A DNA stretch of 64,000 bases, from NCBI RefSeq assembly GCF_028550595.1, contig NZ_JAQQGN010000001.1, positions 620,001 to 684,000 on the forward strand, given 5' to 3'. The first letter of the stretch is position 1; each line of letters begins with the position of its first letter. This document shows, piece after piece, positions 11,492-21,049 of this stretch. Below the pieces are notes generated by a model. It was not told the origin of the DNA and ran no database searches. It worked only from the letters and a program-made list of their open reading frames with translations. A program made the position numbers and the translations under genes. This stretch comes from Luteimonas sp. BLCC-B24. Its GTDB lineage: Bacteria; Pseudomonadota; Gammaproteobacteria; Xanthomonadales; Xanthomonadaceae.

Positions 11492-13381
11492 ATGAACACC
11501 CGCTACAACGCCGCCGACATCGAAGTCCTATCCGGCCTGGATCCGGTCAAACGCCGTCCGGGCATGTACACCGACACCGCGCGCCCGAATCATCTGGCGC
11601 AGGAAGTGATCGACAACGCCGTCGACGAGGCCCTGGCCGGACACGCCCGCGAGATCGCGGTGACCCTGTTCAAGGACGGCAGCTGCGAGGTGGCCGACGA
11701 CGGCCGCGGCATGCCGGTCGACATCCACCCGGAAGAGAAGATTCCGGGCGTCGAACTGATCCTCACCCGCCTGCACGCGGGCGGAAAGTTCAGCAACAAG
11801 AACTACACCTTCAGCGGCGGCCTGCACGGTGTCGGCGTGAGCGTGGTCAACGCCCTCTCGACGCTGGTGGAAGTGCACATCAAGCGCGAAGGCCAGGAAC
11901 ACCGCATCACCTTCCGTGACGGTGACCGCGCCACGCCGTTGGAAGTCGTCGGCACCGTCGGCAAGAAGAACACCGGCACCCGCGTGCGCTTCTGGGCCGA
12001 CCCGAAGTATTTCGACACGCCGAAGTTCAGCGTGCGCGCCCTGCGTCACCTGCTGCGCGCCAAGGCCGTGCTGTGCCCGGGCCTCACCGTCACCCTGCTG
12101 GACGAGGCCACCGGCGAGCGCGACCAGTGGCTGTTCGAGGACGGCCTGCGCGACTACCTCAAGGGCGAACTGGCCGAGCGCGAGCTGCTGCCGCCGGAGC
12201 TGTTCGTCGGCGCACTGAAGAAGGACACCGAGACCGTCGACTGGGCAGTGGCCTGGGTGGTCGAAGGCGAGCTGGTGCAGGAGAGCTACGTCAATCTGAT
12301 TCCGACCGCGCAGCACGGCACCCACGTCAACGGCCTGCGCACCGGCTTCACCGATGCGCTGCGCGAGTTCTGCGATTTCCGCAACCTGCTGCCGCGCGGG
12401 GTGAAGCTGGCGCCGGAAGACGTGTGGGACCGCGTCGCCTTCGTGCTGTCGATGAAGATGACCGACCCGCAGTTCTCCGGCCAGACCAAGGAGCGGCTGT
12501 CGTCGCGCCAGGCCGCGGGCTTCGTCGAGGGCGCGGCGCACGATGCGTTCTCGCTGTGGCTCAACCAGCACACCGATCTGGGCGAAAAGATCGCCCAGCT
12601 CGCGATCGACCGCGCCAGCGCGCGGCTCAAGACCGAAAAGCAGATCGTCCGCAAGAAGGTCACCCAGGGGCCGGCGTTGCCGGGCAAGCTCGCCGACTGC
12701 ATCAGCCAGGATCTCTCGCGCACCGAACTGTTCCTCGTCGAGGGCGACTCGGCCGGCGGCAGCGCCAAGCAGGCGCGTGACAAGGATTTCCAGGCGATCC
12801 TCCCGCTGCGCGGCAAGATCCTCAACACCTGGGAAGTGGCCAGCACCTCGGTGCTGGGTTCGGAAGAAGTGCACAACCTCGCGATCGCGATCGGTTGCGA
12901 CCCCGGCAAGGAGGACATCTCCGGCCTGCGCTACGGCAAGGTCGTGATCCTGGCCGACGCCGACTCCGACGGCCTGCACATCGCCACGCTGCTGTGCGCG
13001 CTGTTCCTGCGCCACTTCCCGGCGCTGGTCGCGGCCGGCCACATCTTCGTGGCGATGCCGCCGCTGTTCCGCGTCGACGTGGGCAAGCAGGTGTTCTATG
13101 CGCTCGACGAGGAAGAGAAGCGCCTGCTGCTCGAAAAGATCGAGCGCGAGAAGATCAAGGGCCAGGTCAACGTGACCCGCTTCAAGGGCCTGGGCGAGAT
13201 GAACCCCTCGCAGCTGCGCGAGTCGGCGATCCATCCCGACACCCGCCGCCTGGTGCAGCTGACCATCGACGACGATCTGCAGACGCGTTCGCTGGTCGAC
13301 ATGCTGCTGGCGAAGAAGCGCGCCGGGGACCGCAAGGCCTGGCTGGAAACCAAGGGCGACCTGGCGACGCTGGAGGTCTGA
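11492..13381 (+). CDS. parE: DNA topoisomerase IV subunit B
   Basis: A 629-aa type IIA topoisomerase ATPase subunit that with ParC unlinks replicated chromosomes. The GHKL ATPase domain shows VIDNAVDEAL, ADDGRGMPVD and the GGLHGVGVSVVNALS loop. The TOPRIM domain has LVEGDSAGGSAKQARD, LPLRGKILNTWE and ADADSDGLHIATLL. The end carries RFKGLGEMNPSQLRE. Length equals E. coli ParE and there is none of the extra domain seen in gammaproteobacterial GyrB, so ParE is preferred over GyrB. It is a single-gene unit. Confidence 0.96.
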   Translation: MNTRYNAADIEVLSGLDPVKRRPGMYTDTARPNHLAQEVIDNAVDEALAGHAREIAVTLFKDGSCEVADDGRGMPVDIHPEEKIPGVELILTRLHAGGKFSNKNYTFSGGLHGVGVSVVNALSTLVEVHIKREGQEHRITFRDGDRATPLEVVGTVGKKNTGTRVRFWADPKYFDTPKFSVRALRHLLRAKAVLCPGLTVTLLDEATGERDQWLFEDGLRDYLKGELAERELLPPELFVGALKKDTETVDWAVAWVVEGELVQESYVNLIPTAQHGTHVNGLRTGFTDALREFCDFRNLLPRGVKLAPEDVWDRVAFVLSMKMTDPQFSGQTKERLSSRQAAGFVEGAAHDAFSLWLNQHTDLGEKIAQLAIDRASARLKTEKQIVRKKVTQGPALPGKLADCISQDLSRTELFLVEGDSAGGSAKQARDKDFQAILPLRGKILNTWEVASTSVLGSEEVHNLAIAIGCDPGKEDISGLRYGKVVILADADSDGLHIATLLCALFLRHFPALVAAGHIFVAMPPLFRVDVGKQVFYALDEEEKRLLLEKIEREKIKGQVNVTRFKGLGEMNPSQLRESAIHPDTRRLVQLTIDDDLQTRSLVDMLLAKKRAGDRKAWLETKGDLATLEV

Positions 13382-13613
13382 AGGCGATTCGGGCGGCGCG
13401 TCGCGCGGGCGATCGGGTCATGGCCGAGGTCCGATCGGGCTGCGCCCCGGGCGGCCGACACTGCGCGGCCTGTCCGACTGCCGCCCGCGTCGCGCCGAGG
13501 CGTGCAGGCATCGCCGTGACGGCGCCTCGCGTGGCCGCGAAAGCGCACGTGGCCGGGTCCGCCCATAACGGTTCCCTAACGCCTGAATGCGCACATCTCG
13601 GCAGACTGATGCG

Positions 13614-14252
13614 ATGTCATTGCCCGACCGCCATCTCGACCTGGGCTGCGGCGACGCGCCCCGCAACCCCTACAACCGCGCGCAGCTGTGCGGCGTCGAC
13701 ATCCGCGCGCCCGGGGGCGCCGTCGCGCACGAACACCGCACGGCGAATCTGGTCGTCGATCCGATTCCCTACCCCGACGCCAGCTTCGGTTCGGTCTCGG
13801 CCTATGACTTCATCGAACACGTGCCGCGGATCTTCCCCGACGGCCAGGGGGGCACGCGCTTTCCCTTCGTCGAGCTGATGAACGAGATCTGGCGCGTGCT
13901 CGCCCACGACGGGCGCCTGTACGCGCTGACGCCGGCGTTTCCGCATCCCGATGCCTTCGTCGATCCCACGCACGTCAACATCATCACCGACGACAGCCAT
14001 CACTATTTCTGCGGCCCCGCACCCGACGGCCGGATGTACGGCTTCCACGGCCACTTCGAGATCGAGCGCGTGGTCCGCACCGAACGTGGCGCGGCCTACA
14101 GCGCCCTTCCCGGCGCGCCCCAGAACCACGGTGCGCGCAAGCTCGCCGCACGGGCGCTGCGCCGCTGGATGCGCTGGCTGCGCGGCCGTGCCCACACGCC
14201 GCGCGCGCCGTATCTGTTGTGGGAACTGCGCGCGGTCAAACCGCACGGCTGA
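13614..14252 (+). CDS. SAM-dependent methyltransferase, class I
   Basis: A 212-aa protein with the class I methyltransferase motif I at residues 8-13 (LDLGCG), a following acidic residue in CGVDI, and FIEHVPRIFPD plus an EIWRVLAHDGRLYALTPAF block (the usual post-motif loop of methyltransferase-11-type enzymes). The Cys/His-bearing segment VDPTHVNIITDDSHHYFCG and a basic C-terminus follow. The substrate is unknown. ATG 13614 is chosen; an in-frame ATG at 13587 is possible. It converges with the MFS gene 6 bases away. Confidence 0.8.
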   Translation: MSLPDRHLDLGCGDAPRNPYNRAQLCGVDIRAPGGAVAHEHRTANLVVDPIPYPDASFGSVSAYDFIEHVPRIFPDGQGGTRFPFVELMNEIWRVLAHDGRLYALTPAFPHPDAFVDPTHVNIITDDSHHYFCGPAPDGRMYGFHGHFEIERVVRTERGAAYSALPGAPQNHGARKLAARALRRWMRWLRGRAHTPRAPYLLWELRAVKPHG

Positions 14253-14258
14253 GCGCCG

Positions 14259-15716
14259 TCAGCCCTGGTCGGCGGCATCGACCACCGGCTTCGGAATGCG
14301 GTGCGTCGGGCCCAGCTGGGCGAAGATCGCCGCCGATGCCAGGGTCAGTGCGCCGATGCAGACGAACGTCCAGCGAAATGCCGCGAGCACCGGCGCCGCA
14401 TCCGCGGGCTCGCCGCCGAAGGCGCCGAGCAGGCCGCCCGCGGTCGCGACGCCCAGGCTCATCGCCAGCATCATCACCATCGACAGCAGGCTGTTGCCCG
14501 CGCTCGCCTCGGGGCCGGACAGATCCCGCAGCGCCAGGGTGTTCATCGCGGTGAACTGCAGCGAATTGACCGCGCCGAACAGCGCGAACTGCAGCACGTG
14601 CATCCAGGCCGGCTGGCCCGCATCGACCAGCGCGAAGCTCGCCATCGTCAGTCCGGTCAGCACGGTGTTGACCACCAGCACGTTGCGGTAGCCGAAGCGC
14701 CGCACGAGCGGCACGACGATGCGCTTGGAGAACATGCCCGCGAGCGCGACCGGAATCATCATCAGTCCCGCGCGTGTCGGCGCATACCCGAGCGCGACCT
14801 GCAGCAGCAGCGGAATCATGTACGGCATGCCGCTGCTGCCCAGACGTGCGAACAGGTTGCCGAGCAGGCCGACACTGAAACTGCGCGTGCGGAACACCGT
14901 CAGCGGAAACAGCGGCGCGGCGGCGCGTGCGGCGTGCAGCCAGTACGCCACCAGCGCGGCGAGTCCGGTCACCAGCAACACGATCAGCGCCGCCTGACGG
15001 GCCGCGTGTCCGGACAGCGCCTCCACCGACAGCGAGATCGCGATCATGCCGAAGGCCAGCAGGCCGTAGCCGGGCAGATCGAAGCGCGAGACCGGCGCTC
15101 GCAGGTCGGGCATCCAGCGCAGCGCGGCGATCGCCCCGGCGATGCCCAGCGGCAGGTTGATCAGGAAGATCCAGTGCCAGGACGCGGCCTCGGTCAGCCA
15201 GCCGCCGAGCGCCGGACCGATCAACGGCCCGATCAGCCCGGGCACGGTGACGAAGCTCATCGCCGCGAGAAAGGCCGTGCGCGGCACCGCGCGCAGTACC
15301 GCGAGGCGCCCGACCGGCAACAGCATCGCGCCGCCGATGCCCTGCAACACGCGCGCGGCGACCAGGGTGTCGAGATCCGGCGACAGTGCGCACGCCAGCG
15401 AGCCGGCGGTGAAGAGCGCGATCGCCGCGACGAACAGCCGCCGCGTGCCGAGCCGGTCGGCCAGCCAGCCCGAGGCCGGGATCAGCATCGCGACGGTCAA
15501 CGCGTAGGCGACGACGACCGATTGCATCCGCAGCGGCGACTGGCCGAGATCCACCGCCATCGACGGCAGCGCCGTGTTGACGATCGTGGTGTCGAGCATC
15601 TGCATGAACACCGCGGCGGCGACGAGCCACAGCATCGGCCGGAATGGGCGCAGCAGTTCGGAATCGCCCGCGCCGCGGCCCGCACCCGAACCGCGTGGCG
15701 GGCGCGCGGCGCTCAT
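14259..15716 (-). CDS. MFS drug:H+ antiporter, DHA2 (14-helix) type
   Basis: A 485-aa inner-membrane transporter. MQMLDTTIVNTALPSM in the first helix is the DHA2 motif. GWLADRLGTRRLF is the MFS loop 2-3 motif, RVLQGIGGAMLLPVGRLAVL is typical of EmrB/MdtD-like exporters, and GPLIGPALGGWLTE follows. It probably exports toxic small molecules by proton antiport. The ATG at 15716 overlaps the hutG stop as ATGA, so the two are translationally coupled, although no metabolic link between them is obvious. Confidence 0.85.
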   Translation of the reverse strand: MSAARPPRGSGAGRGAGDSELLRPFRPMLWLVAAAVFMQMLDTTIVNTALPSMAVDLGQSPLRMQSVVVAYALTVAMLIPASGWLADRLGTRRLFVAAIALFTAGSLACALSPDLDTLVAARVLQGIGGAMLLPVGRLAVLRAVPRTAFLAAMSFVTVPGLIGPLIGPALGGWLTEAASWHWIFLINLPLGIAGAIAALRWMPDLRAPVSRFDLPGYGLLAFGMIAISLSVEALSGHAARQAALIVLLVTGLAALVAYWLHAARAAAPLFPLTVFRTRSFSVGLLGNLFARLGSSGMPYMIPLLLQVALGYAPTRAGLMMIPVALAGMFSKRIVVPLVRRFGYRNVLVVNTVLTGLTMASFALVDAGQPAWMHVLQFALFGAVNSLQFTAMNTLALRDLSGPEASAGNSLLSMVMMLAMSLGVATAGGLLGAFGGEPADAAPVLAAFRWTFVCIGALTLASAAIFAQLGPTHRIPKPVVDAADQG

Positions 15717-16510
15717 GCCTTGCGCGCGTGCCCGATCGCCGCGTCCAGCAGCGCGCGCAGGACCGGCGTCAGCGCCGCGGCACGCTCGGCATCCCAGGCG
15801 AAGCTGGTTTCGTCCATGTAGCAGCGCTGGCTGATCTCCAGCTGCACGGCGTCGACGCCCGAGGCCGGGCGCCCGTAATGGCGGGTGATGTGGCCACCCT
15901 TGAAGCGTCCGTTGACGATCGTGTCGTAACCGGATTGCGCCGCGAGCACGCGGCCGAGCGCCTCCTGCAAGGCCGCGCTGCAGCTCGCGCCACCGGCGGT
16001 GCCGAGGTTCAGATCCGGCAGACGGCCCTCGAACAGGAACGGCAGCGTGCCGCGGATCGAATGCGCTTCCCACAGCACCACACGCCCGTGTGCGGCGCGC
16101 AGCCGCGCCAGTTCGTCGGCCAGCGCCGCGTGATACGGCCGCCAGTAGGTGTCGACGCGCGCGGCGATCTCGGCTGCGTCGGGCGCCTCGCCGTCACGGT
16201 AGACCGGCCCGCCGTCGAAGCGCACCACCGGGCACAGGCCCGTCGTGTTCCGGCCCGGATACAGCGAGACGTCGTCCTCGGAGCGGTTGAGGTCGACGAC
16301 GTAACGCGAGTGCGTGGGCACCAGCAGCGAGGCGCCGAGCTCGCGTGCGAAGGCATAGAGATCGGCCACGTGCCAGTCCGTGTCGGGCACGCGTCGCGCC
16401 TCGTCGGTCAGCCGGGACGCGATCGACGCCGGCACCCGGGTGCCGTTGTGCGGGATGCTGATCAGCAGCGGCGCGTCGCCGCGGTGGAGGTCGAGCAGAT
16501 CGGTACGCAT
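15713..16510 (-). CDS. hutG: N-formylglutamate deformylase
   Basis: A 265-aa hydrolase of the N-formylglutamate amidohydrolase family, releasing formate and glutamate in the last step of one histidine-degradation route. It begins near LLISIPHNGTRVPASI (metal-binding PHNG), and has DTDWHVADLYAFA, VVDLNRSEDD and VLWEAHSIRG, then KGGHITRHYG and CYMDE. No other hut gene is in the window, so histidine degradation is an inference. It overlaps the downstream MFS gene by 4 nt and lies 31 bases after gor. Confidence 0.85.
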   Translation of the reverse strand: MRTDLLDLHRGDAPLLISIPHNGTRVPASIASRLTDEARRVPDTDWHVADLYAFARELGASLLVPTHSRYVVDLNRSEDDVSLYPGRNTTGLCPVVRFDGGPVYRDGEAPDAAEIAARVDTYWRPYHAALADELARLRAAHGRVVLWEAHSIRGTLPFLFEGRLPDLNLGTAGGASCSAALQEALGRVLAAQSGYDTIVNGRFKGGHITRHYGRPASGVDAVQLEISQRCYMDETSFAWDAERAAALTPVLRALLDAAIGHARKA

Positions 16511-16541
16511 GGCGGCATTGTAGGCCGGCGTCGCCGCGGCC

Positions 16542-17933
16542 TCAGCGCATCAGCACCACTTCCTCGGCGCTCGTGGGATGGATCGCGATCGTGTCGTGCA
16601 GGTCATCGAGGGTGATGCCGCGTTTGAGGGCGACCGCGAATCCCTGCAGGATCTCGTCGGCCGCATCGCCGAGCAGATGCAGGCCCACCACCCGCCGTTC
16701 GTCGCCGATGCAGACCAGCTTGAACAGGCTGCGCTGGGTGGATTCCGCCAACGCTTCACGCATCGGACGGAAGTTGCTGCAGTAGATGTGCACGTCGTCG
16801 CCGTGCTGCGCGCGGGCCTCCGCTTCGGTCAGCCCGACCATCGCCAGCGGCGGATGCGAGAACACCACCGACGGCACGTTGCCGGCATCGAGCTTCGCAT
16901 CCGGCTTGCCGCCGAACAGGCGGTCGCACAGCCGCCGCGCCGCCGCGATCGCCACCGGCGTCAGTGCCGGCCCGCAGCCGCAGATGTCGCCGACGGCATA
17001 CACACCGGGCGCCGGCGTCGCCTGCCAGGCGTCGACCGGAATGTCGCCGTTCGCATCCGGCGTGATGCCCACCGTGTCGAGACCGATGTCGCCGGTGTTG
17101 GGCCGGCGGCCGGTGGCGAACAGCACCTGGTCGTAGCCGTCGCGCATGCTGCCGTCCTCGGCCTCGAGCCGCAGGCGCCCATCGCCATCGCGGTACAGGG
17201 CCTTGAGCGCATAGCCGAACTCGAGCGCGACGCCCTGCTGGCGGTAGTTCTCCTGCAACTGCTCGACGATTTCGGCATCGCCCTGGCGCAGCAGGCGCTG
17301 GTCGCGCACGTAGACATCGACCTGGCTGCCCAGCGCCTGCAGCACGCCGGCCAGTTCGACGGCGATGTAGCCGCCACCGATCATCGCCACGCGCGGCGGC
17401 GCCTCGCACCAGGCGAAGAAGTCGTCGGACACCGCGCCCAGTGCCGCACCCGGGATCGCCGGCCGCTGCGGCGTCGAGCCGGTCGCCAGCACGATGTGCG
17501 GCGCGGCGAGGCACGTGCCGTCGTCGCAGAGCACGCGCCCCGGACCCGACAGGCGACCGCGGGTGGGCAGCACGACGATGCCGTCGCGGTCGAGCCGCTT
17601 GCGGTAGCTGTCGTGAATGCCGTGGATGTAGCGCTGGCGGTCGGTGATGAACTTCGGCCAGTCGAAGGCCACGCGGCCGTCGCGCGGCAGGTCGAACCCC
17701 AGCTGCGCGGCCTGGCCGATGCGCGCGCCGATGTCGGCCGCGAGCCACATCGCCTTCTTCGGCACGCAGCCGACATTCACGCAGGTGCCGCCCAGGGCGC
17801 CGGGTTCGACGAGCGCCACGCGCTGGCCGTATTCGGCGGCGCGGAACGCCGCCGCGAGTCCACCGGAGCCGCCGCCGAGCACGATGAGATCGACGTGCAG
17901 CAGCGCGGCGTCCTCCGCCGACGGCGCACTCAT
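16542..17933 (-). CDS. gor: Glutathione-disulfide reductase
   Basis: A 463-aa FAD/NADPH disulfide oxidoreductase. The FAD site is LIVLGGGSGGLAAAFRAA. The redox-active Cys51/Cys56 pair lies in GGTCVNVGCVPKK, the glutathione reductase form. The NADPH-binding block is AMIGGGYIAVELAGVLQALG, the second FAD block is VYAVGDICG, and the catalytic HPTSAEE ends the protein. The ATG at 17933 overlaps the upstream oxidoreductase stop as ATGA. The frame is open further upstream but only inside that gene. Confidence 0.93.
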   Translation of the reverse strand: MSAPSAEDAALLHVDLIVLGGGSGGLAAAFRAAEYGQRVALVEPGALGGTCVNVGCVPKKAMWLAADIGARIGQAAQLGFDLPRDGRVAFDWPKFITDRQRYIHGIHDSYRKRLDRDGIVVLPTRGRLSGPGRVLCDDGTCLAAPHIVLATGSTPQRPAIPGAALGAVSDDFFAWCEAPPRVAMIGGGYIAVELAGVLQALGSQVDVYVRDQRLLRQGDAEIVEQLQENYRQQGVALEFGYALKALYRDGDGRLRLEAEDGSMRDGYDQVLFATGRRPNTGDIGLDTVGITPDANGDIPVDAWQATPAPGVYAVGDICGCGPALTPVAIAAARRLCDRLFGGKPDAKLDAGNVPSVVFSHPPLAMVGLTEAEARAQHGDDVHIYCSNFRPMREALAESTQRSLFKLVCIGDERRVVGLHLLGDAADEILQGFAVALKRGITLDDLHDTIAIHPTSAEEVVLMR

Positions 17934-19177
17934 GCGAAGCGCGCCGGCGCGTAGGGCGCCGGATCGAAACCGGTCGGGTGGCCGCAGATCAGATCGCGGA
18001 CGAGATGGGCGGTCGACACACTCATGCTGACGCCGAGCATGCCATGCCCGGTCGCGAGCCAGACGTGACGGCGGCCGGGGGCCGGCCCGATCAGCGGCAT
18101 GTCGTCGACGCTCACCGGCCGCCAGCCGTACCACTCCTCCTCGCGCACCGGCCCGGTCGGCACGTGCAGGTATTCGGCGGCGCCCCGCTCCAGCGCCTCC
18201 AGGCGCACGCGATTGAGCGACCGGTCGTAGCCGGAGAATTCCATCGTGCTGCCGAGCCGGAAACCGCTGTCCCACGCGGTCACGCAGACACTGCGCTCGT
18301 GCAGCACCATCGGCCGCCGCGGGGTCAGCGACGGCCGCGAATAGGTGATCGAATAGCCCTTGCCCGGCTGCACCGGCACGCGCAGGCGCAGGCTGCGGGC
18401 GAGCAGCGGCGACCATGCGCCGGTCGCCAGCAGCAGGTCGCGCCCGTCGAACACCCCGTGCGCGGTGCGCACGCGCACACCGTCCGCGGTGTCCTCGACC
18501 GCCTGCACTTCGCAGTGCTCGACCAGAGCCCCGCCGGCAGCGCGGAACGCACGGGCCAGACCGGCCACGTACCGGTCCGGGCGCAGACGCGCGTCGCCGT
18601 CGAACCGCACCGCGCCGACGACGCCGTCGCGCAGCGCGGGTTCGGCGCGCAGATAGTCGGCGCCGTCGACGGTCTCGACCGGGATGCCCAGCGCGCGCAG
18701 CTGCGCCGCCTCTTCGGCATAGGCCTCGAACTGGGCGCGGTCGCGATACACGTGGTCGACGCCCGAGGGCTCGAATTCGCAGTCGATACCGTGCACGGCG
18801 AGCCAGTCCGGAAACGCTGCGCGCGAGGCCTGCAGGATCGTCGCGCGCGCCTGCATCGCGCGCAGCCAGTCGCGACGGTTGCAGCGGCGGGCGAAGCCGA
18901 GCATCCACGCCCACAGCGCCGGATCGACGCGCGGACTCACCCGGAACGGCGCGTCTGGCGTGAACATCCAGCGCAGCGCCTTGCCGATCGTGCCGGGCGC
19001 CGCCAGCGGCGCGGCGTGGCTGGGTGTGATCGTGCCGCAGTTGCCGTGGGAACTGCCGCAGCCGGCCGTGCCTGCCTCCAGCACCCGCACGCTGCGGCCC
19101 GCCTGCAGCAGCGCCAGTCCGCTGGCGAGGCCGATCACGCCGCCGCCGACGATCAACACGTCGTCGCGGGCGCTCAT
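17930..19177 (-). CDS. FAD-dependent D-amino acid dehydrogenase (DadA-like)
   Basis: A 415-aa flavoprotein of the DAO/DadA family. The N-terminal Rossmann motif is VLIVGGGVIGLASGLALL, followed by GCGSSHGNCGTITPSH (a typical DadA-like FAD-contact stretch). YGWRPVSVDDMPLIGPAPG and TGHGMLGVSMS are the C-terminal flavin-binding blocks. It likely oxidises a D-amino or D-imino acid and passes electrons to the respiratory chain. A D-hydroxyproline dehydrogenase role is an alternative, but no hydroxyproline genes are adjacent. It is coupled to gor by a 4-nt overlap. Confidence 0.8.
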   Translation of the reverse strand: MSARDDVLIVGGGVIGLASGLALLQAGRSVRVLEAGTAGCGSSHGNCGTITPSHAAPLAAPGTIGKALRWMFTPDAPFRVSPRVDPALWAWMLGFARRCNRRDWLRAMQARATILQASRAAFPDWLAVHGIDCEFEPSGVDHVYRDRAQFEAYAEEAAQLRALGIPVETVDGADYLRAEPALRDGVVGAVRFDGDARLRPDRYVAGLARAFRAAGGALVEHCEVQAVEDTADGVRVRTAHGVFDGRDLLLATGAWSPLLARSLRLRVPVQPGKGYSITYSRPSLTPRRPMVLHERSVCVTAWDSGFRLGSTMEFSGYDRSLNRVRLEALERGAAEYLHVPTGPVREEEWYGWRPVSVDDMPLIGPAPGRRHVWLATGHGMLGVSMSVSTAHLVRDLICGHPTGFDPAPYAPARFA

Positions 19178-19193
19178 GGCGAGGCCCGGTGCA

Positions 19194-20426
19194 TCATGCG
19201 GGCGCCAGCGTGCGCCGCCACTGCGGACGTCGCCCGTACGTGGCCCAGCGCCACAGCCATTCCAGCGGACCGTAGCGATGGCGGGCCAGCCAGACGTGGC
19301 TCACGCCCACCTGTACGGCGAAGACGCCGAGCACCACGCCCGTCTGCGCCGCACGGCCCAGCTCGCCCCACAGGCCGAACCCGTAGCCGTAGAACAGCAG
19401 CGAACAGACCAGCGACTGCGCCAGATAGTGGGTCAGGGCCATGCGCCCGGCCGGCGCCAGCACGCCCAGCACCCGGGCGCCGGTGGCCGACGACCAGGCC
19501 AGCACCAGCAGCGCGACATAGGCCAGCGACAGCGGCAGGGCGCCGAGCAGCATCAGGCCCGCGGACGCGATGGCGCGGGGATCGACGATGCCGCCGGAAA
19601 AGGACGTGCCCACGGCGACGCCCGCCGCGGTCAACAGCAGGCCCGGCGGCAGGGCGATCGCCAGCAGCCGCCACCAGAACCGGCGATGCGCCGCCGGGTC
19701 GCGCAGCCAGCCGCCGCGCATCAGCCAGGCGCCGACCAGGAATACGCCGGCCGCCATCGGTACCAGCACCAGCTGGCCCTGCAGGCCGACCTGGATGTAA
19801 TCGAGCAGCCGGCGACCGGTCACCGCCAGGAAGCCGCCGTCGGGATAGATCACCGCCGCGCTGGCCGCCGAGGCCGCGAACTGGGTGCGCATGTCGTCCA
19901 GCATCGCGTCCGGCACCACCAGCAACAGGCCCGCATTGGCGAGATAGAACGCCGCCATGCCGAAATACAGCGCCAGGCCCGACACCAGCTGCCACACCGG
20001 CGCCAGCCCGCGCATCACCATCAGCAACAGACCGGCCATCGCATAGGTGTGCAGGATGTCGCCCGGCCACAGCAGCGCGATGTGCAACAGGCCGAACACG
20101 AACAGTGCGGCCATGCGCCGCGAGAACACGCGCTCGACACTGTGACCGGCCGCGGCGATTCGGTCGGCCATCAGCACGAAGCCCATGCCGAACAGCAGCG
20201 AGAACATCGTCCAGAACTTGCCGGCCACCAGCACGTGGACGGCCCAGGCGACGGCATGGTCCAGCCCGGCGGCACCGGCCGGAATGCCGCTGCCCATCTC
20301 CTGCATCGGCCGCGAGAACCACTCGATGTTCATGGCGAACACGCCGAGCAGCGCCACGCCGCGCAGCATGTCCATCACGGTGAGCCGGTCGCCCGAGGCC
20401 ACCGGTCCAAGTCTCGGGGTCTGCAT
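19194..20426 (-). CDS. DUF418 (YeiB-type) multipass membrane protein
   Basis: A 410-aa inner-membrane protein with about ten hydrophobic helices. The N-terminal RLTVMDMLRGVALLGVFAMN is the YeiB/DUF418 signature, and LAPAGRMALTHYLAQSLVCS is the conserved C-terminal DUF418 block, followed by WLARHRYGPLEWLWR. The family is widespread; its activity is not established, although it is related to membrane acyltransferase-like folds. It lies 16 bases before the DadA-like gene on the same strand and may be co-transcribed. Confidence 0.85.
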   Translation of the reverse strand: MQTPRLGPVASGDRLTVMDMLRGVALLGVFAMNIEWFSRPMQEMGSGIPAGAAGLDHAVAWAVHVLVAGKFWTMFSLLFGMGFVLMADRIAAAGHSVERVFSRRMAALFVFGLLHIALLWPGDILHTYAMAGLLLMVMRGLAPVWQLVSGLALYFGMAAFYLANAGLLLVVPDAMLDDMRTQFAASAASAAVIYPDGGFLAVTGRRLLDYIQVGLQGQLVLVPMAAGVFLVGAWLMRGGWLRDPAAHRRFWWRLLAIALPPGLLLTAAGVAVGTSFSGGIVDPRAIASAGLMLLGALPLSLAYVALLVLAWSSATGARVLGVLAPAGRMALTHYLAQSLVCSLLFYGYGFGLWGELGRAAQTGVVLGVFAVQVGVSHVWLARHRYGPLEWLWRWATYGRRPQWRRTLAPA

Positions 20427-20511
20427 CTGGCTCGTCCCTGTTCGCGCGTATGCCCGGCCTGCGATCGGCAGCGACCGCGGCGCGTCCGGGCAACGCGCCG
20501 CGTCGCGGACC

Positions 20512-20991
20512 TCAGTGCTGGTGGCCGCCTTCGCCGTGCACGTGGCCGTGCTCGATCTCTTCCTTGGACGCCTCGCGCACGTCGACGATCTCGATGTCGA
20601 ACTGCAGGTCCTTGCCGGCCATCGGGTGGTTGAGGTCGACGTCGACGACGCTCATGCCGACCTTTTCGATCGTCACCGCGCGCGGGCCGAAGCTGGTGTT
20701 GAGCACCACCTGCTGGCCGGGGGCGAGCTTCTGCGCGCCGAAATGCTTCTTGGGCACGCGCTGGCTCATGCCCTCGCGGCGCTCGCCGTAGGCGTCCGCG
20801 GCGGTGACGTCGGCCTTGAACGTCTCGCCGGCTTCGCGGCCGTCCATCGCCTTCTCCAGCCCCGGGATGATGTTGCCGTGGCCGAACAGGATCGCCAGCG
20901 GCTCGCGGTCGCGCGACGTCTCCACCGGCTCGCCGCCGGCCTCCGCAACGCTGTAGTGGAAACGGACGACGCGGTCTTTCTCGATCTTCAT
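20512..20991 (-). CDS. slyD: FKBP-type peptidyl-prolyl isomerase SlyD
   Basis: A 159-aa cytoplasmic prolyl isomerase and chaperone. The FKBP core is split by the insert-in-flap domain: VVRFHYSV, FGHGNIIPGLEKAMDGREAG, then the IF domain, and DLNHPMAGKDLQFDIEIVDV. The C-terminus is His-rich (HGHVHGEGGHQH), as in metal-binding SlyD proteins involved in nickel handling, although shorter than the E. coli tail. The ATG at 20991 (MKIEKDRVVRFHY) is the standard start. It is divergent from the NlpC/P60 gene. Confidence 0.92.
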   Translation of the reverse strand: MKIEKDRVVRFHYSVAEAGGEPVETSRDREPLAILFGHGNIIPGLEKAMDGREAGETFKADVTAADAYGERREGMSQRVPKKHFGAQKLAPGQQVVLNTSFGPRAVTIEKVGMSVVDVDLNHPMAGKDLQFDIEIVDVREASKEEIEHGHVHGEGGHQH

Positions 20992-21049
20992 TGGAATACC
21001 CGGTAACGCGGACAGGTCCGCTTGAGGAAAAAGGCGGGATTGCGGCACG